Shown: positions 8,917 to 17,045 of the stretch, one piece after another
Position numbering within the stretch: the stretch's first letter is position 1
How the letters are laid out: every line of letters begins with the position of its first letter
From: Opitutus sp.
Lineage (GTDB): Bacteria; Verrucomicrobiota; Verrucomicrobiia; Opitutales; Opitutaceae
Direction of reading: 5' to 3'
Assembly (NCBI GenBank): GCA_024707325.1
Contig: JANPZY010000001.1
Location: forward strand, 558,001 to 622,000
DNA: 64,000 bases
The notes under the pieces: generated by a model
What the model was told of the DNA's origin: nothing
Databases searched by the model: none
The model's input: only the letters and a program-made list of their open reading frames with translations
Translations under genes and position numbers: made by a program

Positions 8917-10146
8917 TCAGAAGACGAACTCGACCTGTATCCAAATTTTGCGGACATCGGCCATCGCCGAGTCGCTTTGGAAGTCCGCGTATTTCACGAG
9001 GCCGGTGAAATACTTGCCGAATTTGCGGCTGAGTTGGACATCCCACTCGTCACCGAGATCGGCGCCGCGATCGGTTTCAAACGTGTGATAGAACGCGAGG
9101 AGCGAGATCGCGGCCGGCAGATTGGCGCCGGCTTTCACGTAAGTGTCGCGGAGACCGTCGGCCGGCGTGGTGAGAAACACATCCGCCCAGCCATTGAACG
9201 CGTGCAGCGTGGCGAGCGGCGTCTTGAAGCCCACGCCATTGTCCGTGCCGAGTTCCTCGTAGCCGAGTGAGAGGCTTCCCTGTTTCGCGATGACGCCGAG
9301 TTCGAGCGCCAGGTAGTCGGTGTCGTAACCGACCGGATTCGAGCGATAGTCGCTCTGGTGCGCGTATTCACCGCGGTAAGACAACTTGAGCCTGTCGTTC
9401 AGCGCCGGCGTGCCCGTGACGCTCGCACCATAGGTCGCGGAGCTGTTTGCGACCGCGTTCCCGAATTCGAGTAGATACGCGTAACCGGTGAGCGTCGCGG
9501 CAGGAGAAAGCGCATAGCTCGCATTGAAGAGATGCGAGTCGCTGTCCCAGTTACCCTGTGGGTGGCGGTCCGAAAAAACGCGGTTGATACGATAGAGGTA
9601 GGCGTAGTGAAGCGTGAGCTTATCGACGCTTTTGTCGGTGAGACTCACGGCGTCGAACGTCTGCGCGTTCTGACGCCAGCCCACGTCGCCGACGAAACGC
9701 ACGTTGTCGTAAACGATGCGCTGACGTCCACCGGTGAACGTCGTGTTGCCCGTCGCGTAGGCGAGCCACGCCTGGTTGATCTCAGTGTCGTCCGGGTCCG
9801 CGACGACCGCACGGCGCGCACCGCCGGGATTGATGCCCGCCTGCGAATAACGATCACCATCGATCGCCGTCACGTCCTCAGCTTCGAGCATGGCCTTGAA
9901 GCCGTAGAGCGGAGCGGTGGTGAAACCGAGTCGCGTGCGAATCGTCAGTGCATCGGCATCCAAGAGCCCGGTCTGCTCCACGCCTTCGTAGCGCGCGCGA
10001 ATGTTGAGCCAGACTTTTCCGTTTGTGAATGCCTCCTCGATCGAGGCCGCCGCCGCCGCGGACTCAGCTCCGAACAGGCCAGCGCCTAGAAAAGTCGACG
10101 CCAGCGCGGCGCCAACGCAGGAGAAAAAGCTGCGCTTCGTTTTCAT
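8917..10146 (-). CDS. outer-membrane porin, alginate-export/beta-barrel type
   Basis: A 409-residue predicted beta-barrel. The N-terminus MKTKRSFFSCVGAALASTFL followed by GAGLFGAESA is a signal peptide; the mature part has alternating aromatic/polar strands and ends with IWIQVEFVF, the aromatic C-terminal strand used by the Bam machinery. Segments such as GRQRIVYDNVRFVGDVGWRQ resemble the alginate-export (AlgE-like) porin family. It precedes nirA on the same strand but a strong terminator separates them. A role in anion uptake linked to nitrate is plausible from position only. The ATG at 10146 is chosen by the signal peptide; the reading frame stays open further upstream without a second plausible start. 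Confidence 0.82.
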   Translation of the reverse strand: MKTKRSFFSCVGAALASTFLGAGLFGAESAAAAASIEEAFTNGKVWLNIRARYEGVEQTGLLDADALTIRTRLGFTTAPLYGFKAMLEAEDVTAIDGDRYSQAGINPGGARRAVVADPDDTEINQAWLAYATGNTTFTGGRQRIVYDNVRFVGDVGWRQNAQTFDAVSLTDKSVDKLTLHYAYLYRINRVFSDRHPQGNWDSDSHLFNASYALSPAATLTGYAYLLEFGNAVANSSATYGASVTGTPALNDRLKLSYRGEYAHQSDYRSNPVGYDTDYLALELGVIAKQGSLSLGYEELGTDNGVGFKTPLATLHAFNGWADVFLTTPADGLRDTYVKAGANLPAAISLLAFYHTFETDRGADLGDEWDVQLSRKFGKYFTGLVKYADFQSDSAMADVRKIWIQVEFVF

Positions 10147-10283
10147 GGTGGGAAAGAGTCTACGCGCGAGCCACGAGGTAGCCAGCGTCGAACGGTAGCA
10201 GGAAAAATGGAAAGGGGTCGCCCAACGCTTTCCGCCGTCGGGGCGAACACGATCCCATCGCCTTACTGGTTTTGATCGGATCG

Positions 10284-10326
10284 GGACTAGACAGGCCAAA
10301 CATCTGCAAATTACGCTGGCCAGTCC
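10284..10326 (+). promoter_or_regulatory. inverted repeat upstream of PEP-CTERM gene
   Basis: Nested inverted repeats: GGACT (10284) and GGCCA (10294) pair with TGGCC (10317) and AGTCC (10322). The element ends 5 bp before the ATG at 10332, so it would cover the ribosome binding region of a leader transcript or serve as an operator. No function can be assigned; the rest of the divergent gap 10147-10331 shows nothing else recognisable. Confidence 0.35.
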
Positions 10327-10331
10327 AGCTG

Positions 10332-11042
10332 ATGAAATTAGCCACGCCGCTCCTCTCTGCCCTGCTGTTTCTTTTCGGTTTGAGCATTCGCGCCGACGCG
10401 CAGGATGCGACGTTCTCGCTGGACACCGTGACGGTTTGGAGCGCGGGCGTTTACGTCTCGGACGAACCCGTTTACTACTACGGGACCGAAGAGGGCCAAG
10501 CGCTTTTTGCCCCCATAACGCTTGCGGGATCGCTCCATTCCAACAACCAGCAGGACGGCTATGGCGTTGATCTCGCTTGGAACGCATCTGGAAACGAACT
10601 GGAGGTCACGGGTAGTCATCGTATCGCCAGTCCGATACTTGGACCGCTCAATTACCATATAGGAGCGAGTAACCTCTCTTTCTCTTTCACGCTCGAAGAA
10701 GAATCTCTCGTCCACTTGGAATGGAGCTTTATCGCACTGACAGAATTCTCCTCCTTAAATTGGTCGACGACAGGCTATGGCATCGAGATCGGGGGGATAG
10801 AATACACTGACCCAATAAACACGACGCTCAGGCTGGAGGCAGGGACATATACGGGGGTCATCGCTGCACTTCTCTACGCGGACTATTTTGATGGCGACCG
10901 CCAGGAAAGCGCCTCCTTGGACTACACCGCACGACTGTCCGTCACCGCCATCCCCGAACCCATGCACTATACACTTTCCTTTGGTGCGGTGGCTGGACTG
11001 ATCGTCATCTGTCGACGAATGACACGCACTTCCCGTCAGTGA
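10332..11042 (+). CDS. PEP-CTERM sorted extracellular protein
   Basis: A 236-residue exported protein of unknown function. MKLATPLLSALLFLFGLSIR is a signal peptide start (cleavage near ADAQ). The C-terminus is a PEP-CTERM tail: IPEP, a hydrophobic helix, then CRRMTR, the signal for exosortase-mediated sorting; no exosortase gene is in the window. The mature part is beta-rich and polar with no recognised domain. It holds four N-x-S/T sequons (NAS, NLS, NWS, NTT). Base composition is visibly poorer in G+C than neighbouring genes, suggesting a different history. Its stop lies 7 bp inside the convergent kinase/phosphatase gene. Confidence 0.8.
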   Translation: MKLATPLLSALLFLFGLSIRADAQDATFSLDTVTVWSAGVYVSDEPVYYYGTEEGQALFAPITLAGSLHSNNQQDGYGVDLAWNASGNELEVTGSHRIASPILGPLNYHIGASNLSFSFTLEEESLVHLEWSFIALTEFSSLNWSTTGYGIEIGGIEYTDPINTTLRLEAGTYTGVIAALLYADYFDGDRQESASLDYTARLSVTAIPEPMHYTLSFGAVAGLIVICRRMTRTSRQ

Positions 11043-12681
11043 CGCGCGAATAGCACCAGCAGCCCCGCAATCACGAGGAGTAGGATCGCGTTCAGAGCTC
11101 TGTGAAACAGAAGCGGGTCGCGCTCCAGGAGCGGAGCGCCGCGGCGCTGAAACGGCGGCACCTCGGCGGGATGCTCCAAGTCGTAGGCGGGCTCGGAAAA
11201 ATACCGATAGCGATCGGCCGGGTCCACGGCGATCGCGCGGCACACAATCGCGTCGAGCCATGACGGCACGGCGGCATTGAGCTGACTCGGATGGCGCGGC
11301 GTGCGCTCGAAGCTCGGCTGCTGAAATCGCTCTACTTCGCCATAGGGATAGGCGCGCGTCAGCGCTTCGTAGAGCGTCACGCCGATCGCGTAGATTTCCG
11401 TGCTTTCCGACAGAGCGCCGCCGCGAAACCGCTCGGGCGCGAGATAACTCGGCGTCCCGGCTCGTGAGTTCACCGCATACACCTCCGCCGAACTGCCGAG
11501 ATCGAGCAGAAGAAAACGCGTTTCGTTGCCGGTGCGGTGCACGAGCACGTTGTCAGGTTTGAGATCGCCGTGCGCGAGATCGTGCGAGAGGAGAAACTGC
11601 GCCGCGCGCACGAGCGTGCGAGCGAGCTCCACCGTCTGCTCGACCGGAAGCGGCGCGCGGCGGATCACGTCGCGCAACGTCGGCGCCTCCACGTAATCCA
11701 TCAGGTAGTAGCGCAGCGTTTCCGTTTCAGGCAGTTGCGCGGCCACGAAATCCGGCGACTGCACGCGTGTCGCGTTCCACGCCTCGCGCACGAAACCGTC
11801 GCGTCGCACTTCGTCGGTCTCGGCCTCGAGCGGCGGAAACTTCAACATCTTCGCACGTCCCGCCGGATCGCGCGCGAGCCACACACGATCATTATCCTGC
11901 AGGGTTCGCTCGAGCACGTAGCCGTCGATCGTCTCGCCCGGCTGCAACGCGCCGACAACGACAAGCGGACGTCGCGCGTGTTCGCTTCGCCAGCCGGGCT
12001 CCACGACATCGAGCACGATCGCGCTCGCGTCGTCGCGCAATTCCTCGTTTTCGCGCGTGATCGCCAGCGTGGCGTTCACCAAAGTCCGCGCGCTCGCGTG
12101 CCGGTCGAGCAGACCCGCGAGTTCTTCCGACGGCAGCGCCGTGCTCCACCGTCGGAGCACAGGAGCACGACGTCGCCCGACTCGATTTCGCACTCGAAAC
12201 AATGCGGCTCAACCGACGCCTCGAGGCCGATCGCCCGCGTCAGCACGTGACGCAGTCCTTCCTCGCTGCGCGCGTGCGACTCGGAGAGCTGCGAGAGTTT
12301 TCCGGCACGCGCGAGAAACACCGGCGAGTCGCCGACGTTGAGTCCGTAGAGTCGGCTTCCCTCGATCGCGACCACGCTGAGCGTGCATAGCAGCTCCGGC
12401 GATTCGTGCCGCATCAATGACTCCTGATGAAACACTCGATTGATCTGTCCCGCGAATTCCAACAGCGCGCGGCGCGGCGTCCACGCCTGCGGACGCGACC
12501 GGTAATAGTCGTGAAACATCTCCACCGCGCGTCGCGCCGCCGCCCCGCCCTCGCGAGCCGAGCCAACTCCATCCGCGAGCACGGCGACCGCACCGCCGTC
12601 GAGTTCCACCACACGAAACGCATCGTCCGACGCCCGCGCTTCCTCGCGCGGAACACCGTGCGCCGTGCAGAGCATTTTCAT
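11036..12681 (-). CDS. PP2C phosphatase - Ser/Thr kinase fusion, frameshifted
   Basis: Two frames together encode one bifunctional protein of about 548 residues. The first frame (12681 to about 12148) gives a PP2C domain with VLADGVGSAREGG, LNVGDSPVFLAR and GDVVLLCSDG. The second (from about 12150) resumes the PP2C domain with RDDASAIVLDVV and continues into a eukaryotic-type kinase (HDLAHGDLKPDNV catalytic loop, LLDLGSS, GTPSYLAPERF), ending with one membrane span (LNAILLLVIAGLLVLFA). One base is missing, or two are extra, just after CSDG, in GACGGTGGAG at 12143-12153. Such kinase/phosphatase fusions sit beside nitrate transporters in other bacteria, for example pseudomonads, and here the gene follows the transporter by 52 bp, so a regulatory role in nitrate uptake is likely. 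The disruption may be real or a sequence error. Confidence 0.85.
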
Positions 12682-12733
12682 GAATGAGGAGGCTGATCCC
12701 GTGAGGCGGTCGACGCGAGCGCACGCGTGCGTG

Positions 12734-13945
12734 TCAGATGCGCGCCATCGCAGTCGCGCCCCACGTCGTGCGCCAGCGGCGTTTCACCGCGCCGAGTCCG
12801 GCGAGCGCGAGCACGCACAATCCGGCGAAGAGCAAAATGCCCGTCCCGTAGCTGCCGGTCTGGCCTTTCGACGTGCCGAACAACATTCCCAACACGAAGC
12901 CTCCGATACCGCCGCCGCAGCCGACGAGTCCGGTCATCACGCTGATGTCGCGCGCGAAGCGCTGCGGCAGGAGTTGAAACACCGAGCCGTTGCACATGCC
13001 GAACGCGCCCGACGCCACAAAGAATGCCGCGCCGCACGCCCAGAGGTTGTCCATGAGCGCAGCCGCGACGAGCGCCACCGCCGCCACACTATAAAAGAAA
13101 CCGAGCGAGCGAATCCCACCCCACCGATCCGCCATCGCGCCGCCCACCGGACGCCCGAGCGCGCCGACGAGCGTGCAAAACGCCGCCATCTCGCCCGCGT
13201 GCACCGGCGACAGCCCGAACTGGTCGCGGAAATACAGCGCAAACGCCGTCGCGAGCCCCACGAATCCGCCGAAGCTGATCGTGTAGAAGAAACAGAACCA
13301 GTGCACGTCGCGCTCGCGCAGCAGCTTCACGTAGTCGGAGAGTTTTTTCTGCTTAAACCCCGACGGCAGCGGAGGCTCTTTCGAGAAAAACGCGTAGAGA
13401 AAAAACGCCAGCGCGAGCGGCACCAGCGCCGCACCAAACACGGCCTGCCAGCCCCACACCGCCGCGATGCGAGGCGCGAGCAGGTGGTCGATCACCACGC
13501 CGACATTGCCGGCGCCCGCGAGCCCGAGCACCACGCCTTGCATGTTGGGCGGATACCAGCGGCCCGCCTGAGGCAGCGCGATCGCGAAGCTCGCACCCGC
13601 CACACCGAGCACCACGCCGAGCGCGAGCGCTTGGCCGAGCGACGACAGCCCCGCCTGCCATGCGATCGCGAGTCCAGCCATCACCACGAGCTGCGCGAGC
13701 AGTCCGGTGCGCTTGATGCCGATGCGATCGCCGATCAGCGACAGCGCGATCCGCAGAAACGCGCCCGCCAGAATCGGCGTTGAAACCATCAGAAATTTTT
13801 CCTCCGAACTCAGGTGGAGCGCCGGTGCGATCAACGCCCCGAGCGCGCCCAACATGGTCCACACCATGAAGCTGACGTCGAAGTAGAGAAACGCGGTCGC
13901 GAGCGTGGGCCAGTGGCCCGATTTTTTGAGATGTGAAAGAGTCAT
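12734..13945 (-). CDS. narK: nitrate/nitrite transporter, MFS NarK/NasA type
   Basis: A 403-residue major facilitator with twelve predicted spans. Family markers include the nitrate-signature Gly-rich helices (GLAGAGNVGVV; GCGGGIGGFVLGMLFG), RWYPPNMQG in the first half, and GRPVGGAMADRWGG between spans. It imports nitrate, probably by proton symport, or exchanges it for nitrite. The start ATG at 13945 overlaps the stop of the NasS-like gene by 4 bp; the kinase/phosphatase gene follows. Called narK for the family; in Bacillus nomenclature it would be nasA. Confidence 0.9.
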   Translation of the reverse strand: MTLSHLKKSGHWPTLATAFLYFDVSFMVWTMLGALGALIAPALHLSSEEKFLMVSTPILAGAFLRIALSLIGDRIGIKRTGLLAQLVVMAGLAIAWQAGLSSLGQALALGVVLGVAGASFAIALPQAGRWYPPNMQGVVLGLAGAGNVGVVIDHLLAPRIAAVWGWQAVFGAALVPLALAFFLYAFFSKEPPLPSGFKQKKLSDYVKLLRERDVHWFCFFYTISFGGFVGLATAFALYFRDQFGLSPVHAGEMAAFCTLVGALGRPVGGAMADRWGGIRSLGFFYSVAAVALVAAALMDNLWACGAAFFVASGAFGMCNGSVFQLLPQRFARDISVMTGLVGCGGGIGGFVLGMLFGTSKGQTGSYGTGILLFAGLCVLALAGLGAVKRRWRTTWGATAMARI

Positions 13946-14991
13946 GTGCGGACTTGGAGCGCCTCGCGATGCAGGTCTTCGCGAAACAGCATTCCGGGTA
14001 ACGCGGGATCGACGCCCGCCGGCAGCAACCCGGCGGCGCGCAGTTCGGCTTGCAGCAACGCGGCCTTGTCGGCCGTGGGGACGTTGGCTTCGCCACGATG
14101 AAAAACGACGAAGTCCGGCACGTGCTCGATGTGGCCGTGGCCGCAATCGAAACGTCCCGTCAACGCCGGCAAAATGGCCGCCGCGCGCACGTTGAGATAA
14201 CGCGCGCCGCTCAGCAGCCGGGCCAGTTCTTCGCGATGCTGCGGTTCGTCGCACCACTCGCAGGCCTCGGTCAGCGCCGAGATCAACGCCGCATGCTCCT
14301 CCGCCCGCTGCACCGCGAAACGCTCTCCGACCATCAGCACTTTTTCGACCTGACCGGGCGAGAGCGACGCGCTCCACGTCGGGCACCACCCCGTGCCGGC
14401 CTGCACCGCGATCGTATTCCATGGTTCGCCCGCGCAAAAACCGTCGATCGTGCCTGCGGACAGGTTGCGAAACATCTGGGCCGGCGGCACCACTGCGATG
14501 CGCACGTCCGCATCGGGATCGACACCCGCCGCTTTCAACCACTGGCGCAGCTGCAGGTGGTGTGAAGAATAGGGATACACCACGCCAAAGGTCAGCCGGC
14601 TCTCGCCGCGCCGCGCGCGCGCCGCGGCCCGCAACGACGGGCCGTCTTTCACGCCTTCCTGCCGCAGCGCGTTGGAGAGCGTGATCGCGTTGCCGTGCAA
14701 ATTGAAAACGAAACCCGTGAGCACCGCGCTCGGTGCGCAGCCGAGCCCCAGCGTGGCCGACCACAGCATCGGCGCCGGCGCGGGCGCCGCGTCGAGTTCG
14801 CCGTAAATGATCTTCTCGCGAATCGTGGCCCAGCCGACTTCGCGCTGCAGCGTCACGTTGAGCCCGTGACGAGCAAAGAGCCCGTGCTCCTGCGCCACGA
14901 TCAGCGGCGCGGCATCGCTCAAGGCGAGGAAACCGATGCGAAGCGAGCGGCGGGCGAACGCGGCGGAGCCAAAGACGGGCGGAGTTTTCAT
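13942..14991 (-). CDS. NasS/NrtA-type nitrate-binding protein, no signal peptide
   Basis: A 349-residue member of the CmpA/NrtA/NasS periplasmic-binding-fold family (SLRIGFLALSDAAPLIVAQE, YPYSSHHLQLRQWL, GFCAGEPWNTIAV). True NrtA transport proteins are lipoproteins with ABC partners; this one lacks a signal peptide and no ABC permease or ATPase is adjacent. That pattern fits NasS, the cytoplasmic nitrate/nitrite sensor that releases the antiterminator NasT when ligand binds, but no NasT (ANTAR) gene is in the window. ATG at 14991 is used; a GTG at 15003 in frame is an alternative. It leads the operon with the transporter and kinase/phosphatase and diverges from the LysR gene. Confidence 0.8.
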   Translation of the reverse strand: MKTPPVFGSAAFARRSLRIGFLALSDAAPLIVAQEHGLFARHGLNVTLQREVGWATIREKIIYGELDAAPAPAPMLWSATLGLGCAPSAVLTGFVFNLHGNAITLSNALRQEGVKDGPSLRAAARARRGESRLTFGVVYPYSSHHLQLRQWLKAAGVDPDADVRIAVVPPAQMFRNLSAGTIDGFCAGEPWNTIAVQAGTGWCPTWSASLSPGQVEKVLMVGERFAVQRAEEHAALISALTEACEWCDEPQHREELARLLSGARYLNVRAAAILPALTGRFDCGHGHIEHVPDFVVFHRGEANVPTADKAALLQAELRAAGLLPAGVDPALPGMLFREDLHREALQVRT

Positions 14992-15057
14992 GACAGGTTT
15001 CACTCAGCCGCCGATGTGCCAAAGGGCGTCTCTGGCCCGATAAGTGCTTTGCAAACA

Positions 15058-15085
15058 TTTCATCCGGTCCATGAAACGCTTTCAT
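15058..15085. promoter_or_regulatory. putative LysR operator, TTTCAT/ATGAAA boxes
   Basis: Three 6-bp boxes in the 96-bp divergent gap: TTTCAT at 15058, ATGAAA at 15071, TTTCAT at 15080. The last two enclose a T-N11-A palindrome (TGAAACGCTTTCA), the usual LysR-type binding shape. It lies just before the LysR start at 15088, consistent with autoregulation and control of the NasS-like/transporter operon. Confidence 0.5.
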
Positions 15086-15087
15086 CG

Positions 15088-16023
15088 ATGAGTCGCATCC
15101 TCGACAGCCGTCAGCTCCAGGCCTTCGTCGCGCTCGCGCGCTGCCAAAGCTTTACGCGCGCGGCCAAGGAATTGTTCCTCACGCAGAGCGCCGTCAGTCA
15201 CGCCATCAAGTCGTTGGAAACCGAAGTCGGCAGCCGCCTCGTCGATCGCGCGGGACGTCGCGTGATGCTCACGCAAGCCGGCGAACAGCTCCTCCGGCAC
15301 GCCGAGCGCATCGTGCGCGAGATGGAGGCCGCGCGTGCCGGACTCGATCAACTCACGCGCTGGGGCCACGGTCGCCTGCGCGTCGGCGCGAGCACCACGG
15401 CGTGCCAATACATTCTCCCCACGGTGTTGCGGGAATTTAAGCAGAGTTTCCCGAAAAGCGTGATCACCATCGAACCCGGCGATCACGCGCGTCAGGTCGA
15501 GTTGCTCGAAAGCCACCAGATCGATCTCTCCATCATGCTCGAGCCGGAGGCCGAGCGCGGACAATTCGAGTTCGTGCCGCTCTTTCAGGACGAACTCCGC
15601 TTCCTCACCTCGCCGATTCACCCGTGGGCGCGCCAGGGCCGCGTGGTCCGCGAATCGATCGAGGACGAGACATTCGTGCTCTATAACAAAGTGAGCTACA
15701 CGTTCCGCCTAGTCGCCGAATACTTTCGCGAGGAAGGCATCGTGCTGGGACACTTCATCGAGCTCGGCTCGATGGAAGCGATCAAGGAGCTCGTGAAAAT
15801 CGGCGTCGGCATCGGCGTGCTTGCGCCGTGGGTCGCGCGCGCGGAACTCGAATCGGGCGCGCTCGTGGATTTCCCTCTCGGACGCCGCCGTCTGCGCCGC
15901 ACGTGGGGCGTCGCGCATTTACGCGGACGCCGCCTGCCGCTCGGCGAGGAAACCTTCATCGGTCTCTGCCGCGCCGTGACCGAAAACTTCGAGCACGTCA
16001 CCCGCGCCTCCGCCGCGAACTGA
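15088..16023 (+). CDS. LysR-family transcriptional regulator
   Basis: A 311-residue LysR regulator. Residues 1-65 are the winged helix-turn-helix (LQAFVALARCQSFTRAAKEL, TQSAVSHAIKSLE); residues about 95-300 are the periplasmic-binding-like effector domain (GRLRVGASTTACQYILPTVL). It resembles CysB/Cbl/Nac-like regulators in layout only; the effector cannot be told. It diverges from the NasS-like gene with 96 bp between, so control of nitrate uptake is the likely job. ATG at 15088 opens exactly at the conserved N-terminus. A degenerate 22-bp repeat array begins at the first base after its stop. Confidence 0.9.
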   Translation: MSRILDSRQLQAFVALARCQSFTRAAKELFLTQSAVSHAIKSLETEVGSRLVDRAGRRVMLTQAGEQLLRHAERIVREMEAARAGLDQLTRWGHGRLRVGASTTACQYILPTVLREFKQSFPKSVITIEPGDHARQVELLESHQIDLSIMLEPEAERGQFEFVPLFQDELRFLTSPIHPWARQGRVVRESIEDETFVLYNKVSYTFRLVAEYFREEGIVLGHFIELGSMEAIKELVKIGVGIGVLAPWVARAELESGALVDFPLGRRRLRRTWGVAHLRGRRLPLGEETFIGLCRAVTENFEHVTRASAAN

Positions 16024-16177
16024 GTGTAACCACATTCCGGATACCGTCGCGCCAGCATCCGCACCACGTCGGGACCAAGTGCGGACACGGTCGAGCCAGG
16101 GTGCGTGCAGGGTCGCGCCACCGTGCGCACCGAGTCGGGACGCAGTGCGGCATGACCTGCGCCGCGGTGCGTTCCCC
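16024..16177 (+). repeat. 22-bp degenerate tandem array A
   Basis: Seven 22-bp units made of two 11-bp halves, first GTCGSGMC plus 3 variable bases, second GTGCGSMC plus 3 variable bases. First halves lie at 16046, 16068, 16090, 16112 and 16134, exactly 22 apart; the first and last units are weaker. It begins directly after the LysR stop codon and ends in TTCCCCC. It fills nearly all of the gap before the next gene. Confidence 0.85.
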
Positions 16178-16213
16178 CTTGCCAGTCGGTGCACGGCATC
16201 GCACCTGTCTCGC

Positions 16214-17023
16214 ATGCTTTCCGACGCCGACCTCGACGCCTATTTCGCCCGTATCGGCTACGAGGGGCCGCGCGTTCCCACTCGCCCCGTGCTCGACGGG
16301 ATTGCCGAAGCGCATGCTCGCGCGATTCCGTTCGAAAACATCGACGTGCTGCTCGGGCGCCCCATCGCGCTCGATGACGCTTCGCTCGTGCGCAAACTGG
16401 TTCACGCGCGGCGCGGCGGTTACTGCTTCGAGCAAAACGGATTGTTTCTCTCCGTGCTGGAGCGGCTCGGCTTCACCGTGCGCCCGATCGGCGCGCGCGT
16501 GCGCTGGCAAAAGCCGGCCGACTACACGCCGCCGCGCACCCATCTGTTTCTACGCGTCGAACTCGATAGCGACTCGTGGCTCGTCGATGTCGGCATCGGC
16601 GGTCTCTCGCTCACGAATGCGATGCCGCTCGCGGAAAACGCCGAGCATCCCACCCCGCGCGGCCCGCGGCGGCTCACGCGCGATGGCACGCGCTGGTTTC
16701 ACCAAGCCCAAGTCGGCGGCGAGTGGCTCGACGTGTGCGAGTTCACGCTCGAAGACATGCCGGCGATCGATCGCGAGGTGGGCAACTGGTTCACGAGCAC
16801 GCATCCCGAGTCGCATTTCCGCCACCGGCTGATCGTCACGCGCGCGACGCGCGACGGAAATCTCACGCTGCAAAACCGCGAGCTCACCCGGCGCGCCCAA
16901 GGCCGCGAACCGGAGGTGCGCGTGTTGGAAAACCACGACGAGCTGCTGCGCGTGCTCGCGTCAGACTTCGGTCTGGAGTTTCCCGCGGCCACGCGCATCG
17001 CGTGCAGCGAACTCGTCTGGTGA
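16214..17023 (+). CDS. nat: arylamine N-acetyltransferase
   Basis: A 269-residue acetyl-CoA-dependent transferase. The catalytic triad is complete: C71 in RRGGYCFEQNG, H110 in PRTHLFL and D125 in VDVGIGG. It would acetylate arylamines, hydrazines or a natural amine/CoA intermediate; the NAT fold is also used in polyketide-type amide synthases. ATG at 16214 places the conserved FARIGYEG at residues 11-18; the frame is open upstream only through the repeat array. It converges on the acyltransferase gene with 22 bp between and has no obvious operon partner. Confidence 0.9.
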   Translation: MLSDADLDAYFARIGYEGPRVPTRPVLDGIAEAHARAIPFENIDVLLGRPIALDDASLVRKLVHARRGGYCFEQNGLFLSVLERLGFTVRPIGARVRWQKPADYTPPRTHLFLRVELDSDSWLVDVGIGGLSLTNAMPLAENAEHPTPRGPRRLTRDGTRWFHQAQVGGEWLDVCEFTLEDMPAIDREVGNWFTSTHPESHFRHRLIVTRATRDGNLTLQNRELTRRAQGREPEVRVLENHDELLRVLASDFGLEFPAATRIACSELVW

Positions 17024-17045
17024 GCGCACGCGCTTAGCTCGAGCG

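Noticed and set aside
16024-16177. Repeat arrays considered as CRISPR
   Set aside because: Units are 22 bp and degenerate throughout, with no constant repeat and unique spacer pattern and no cas genes.
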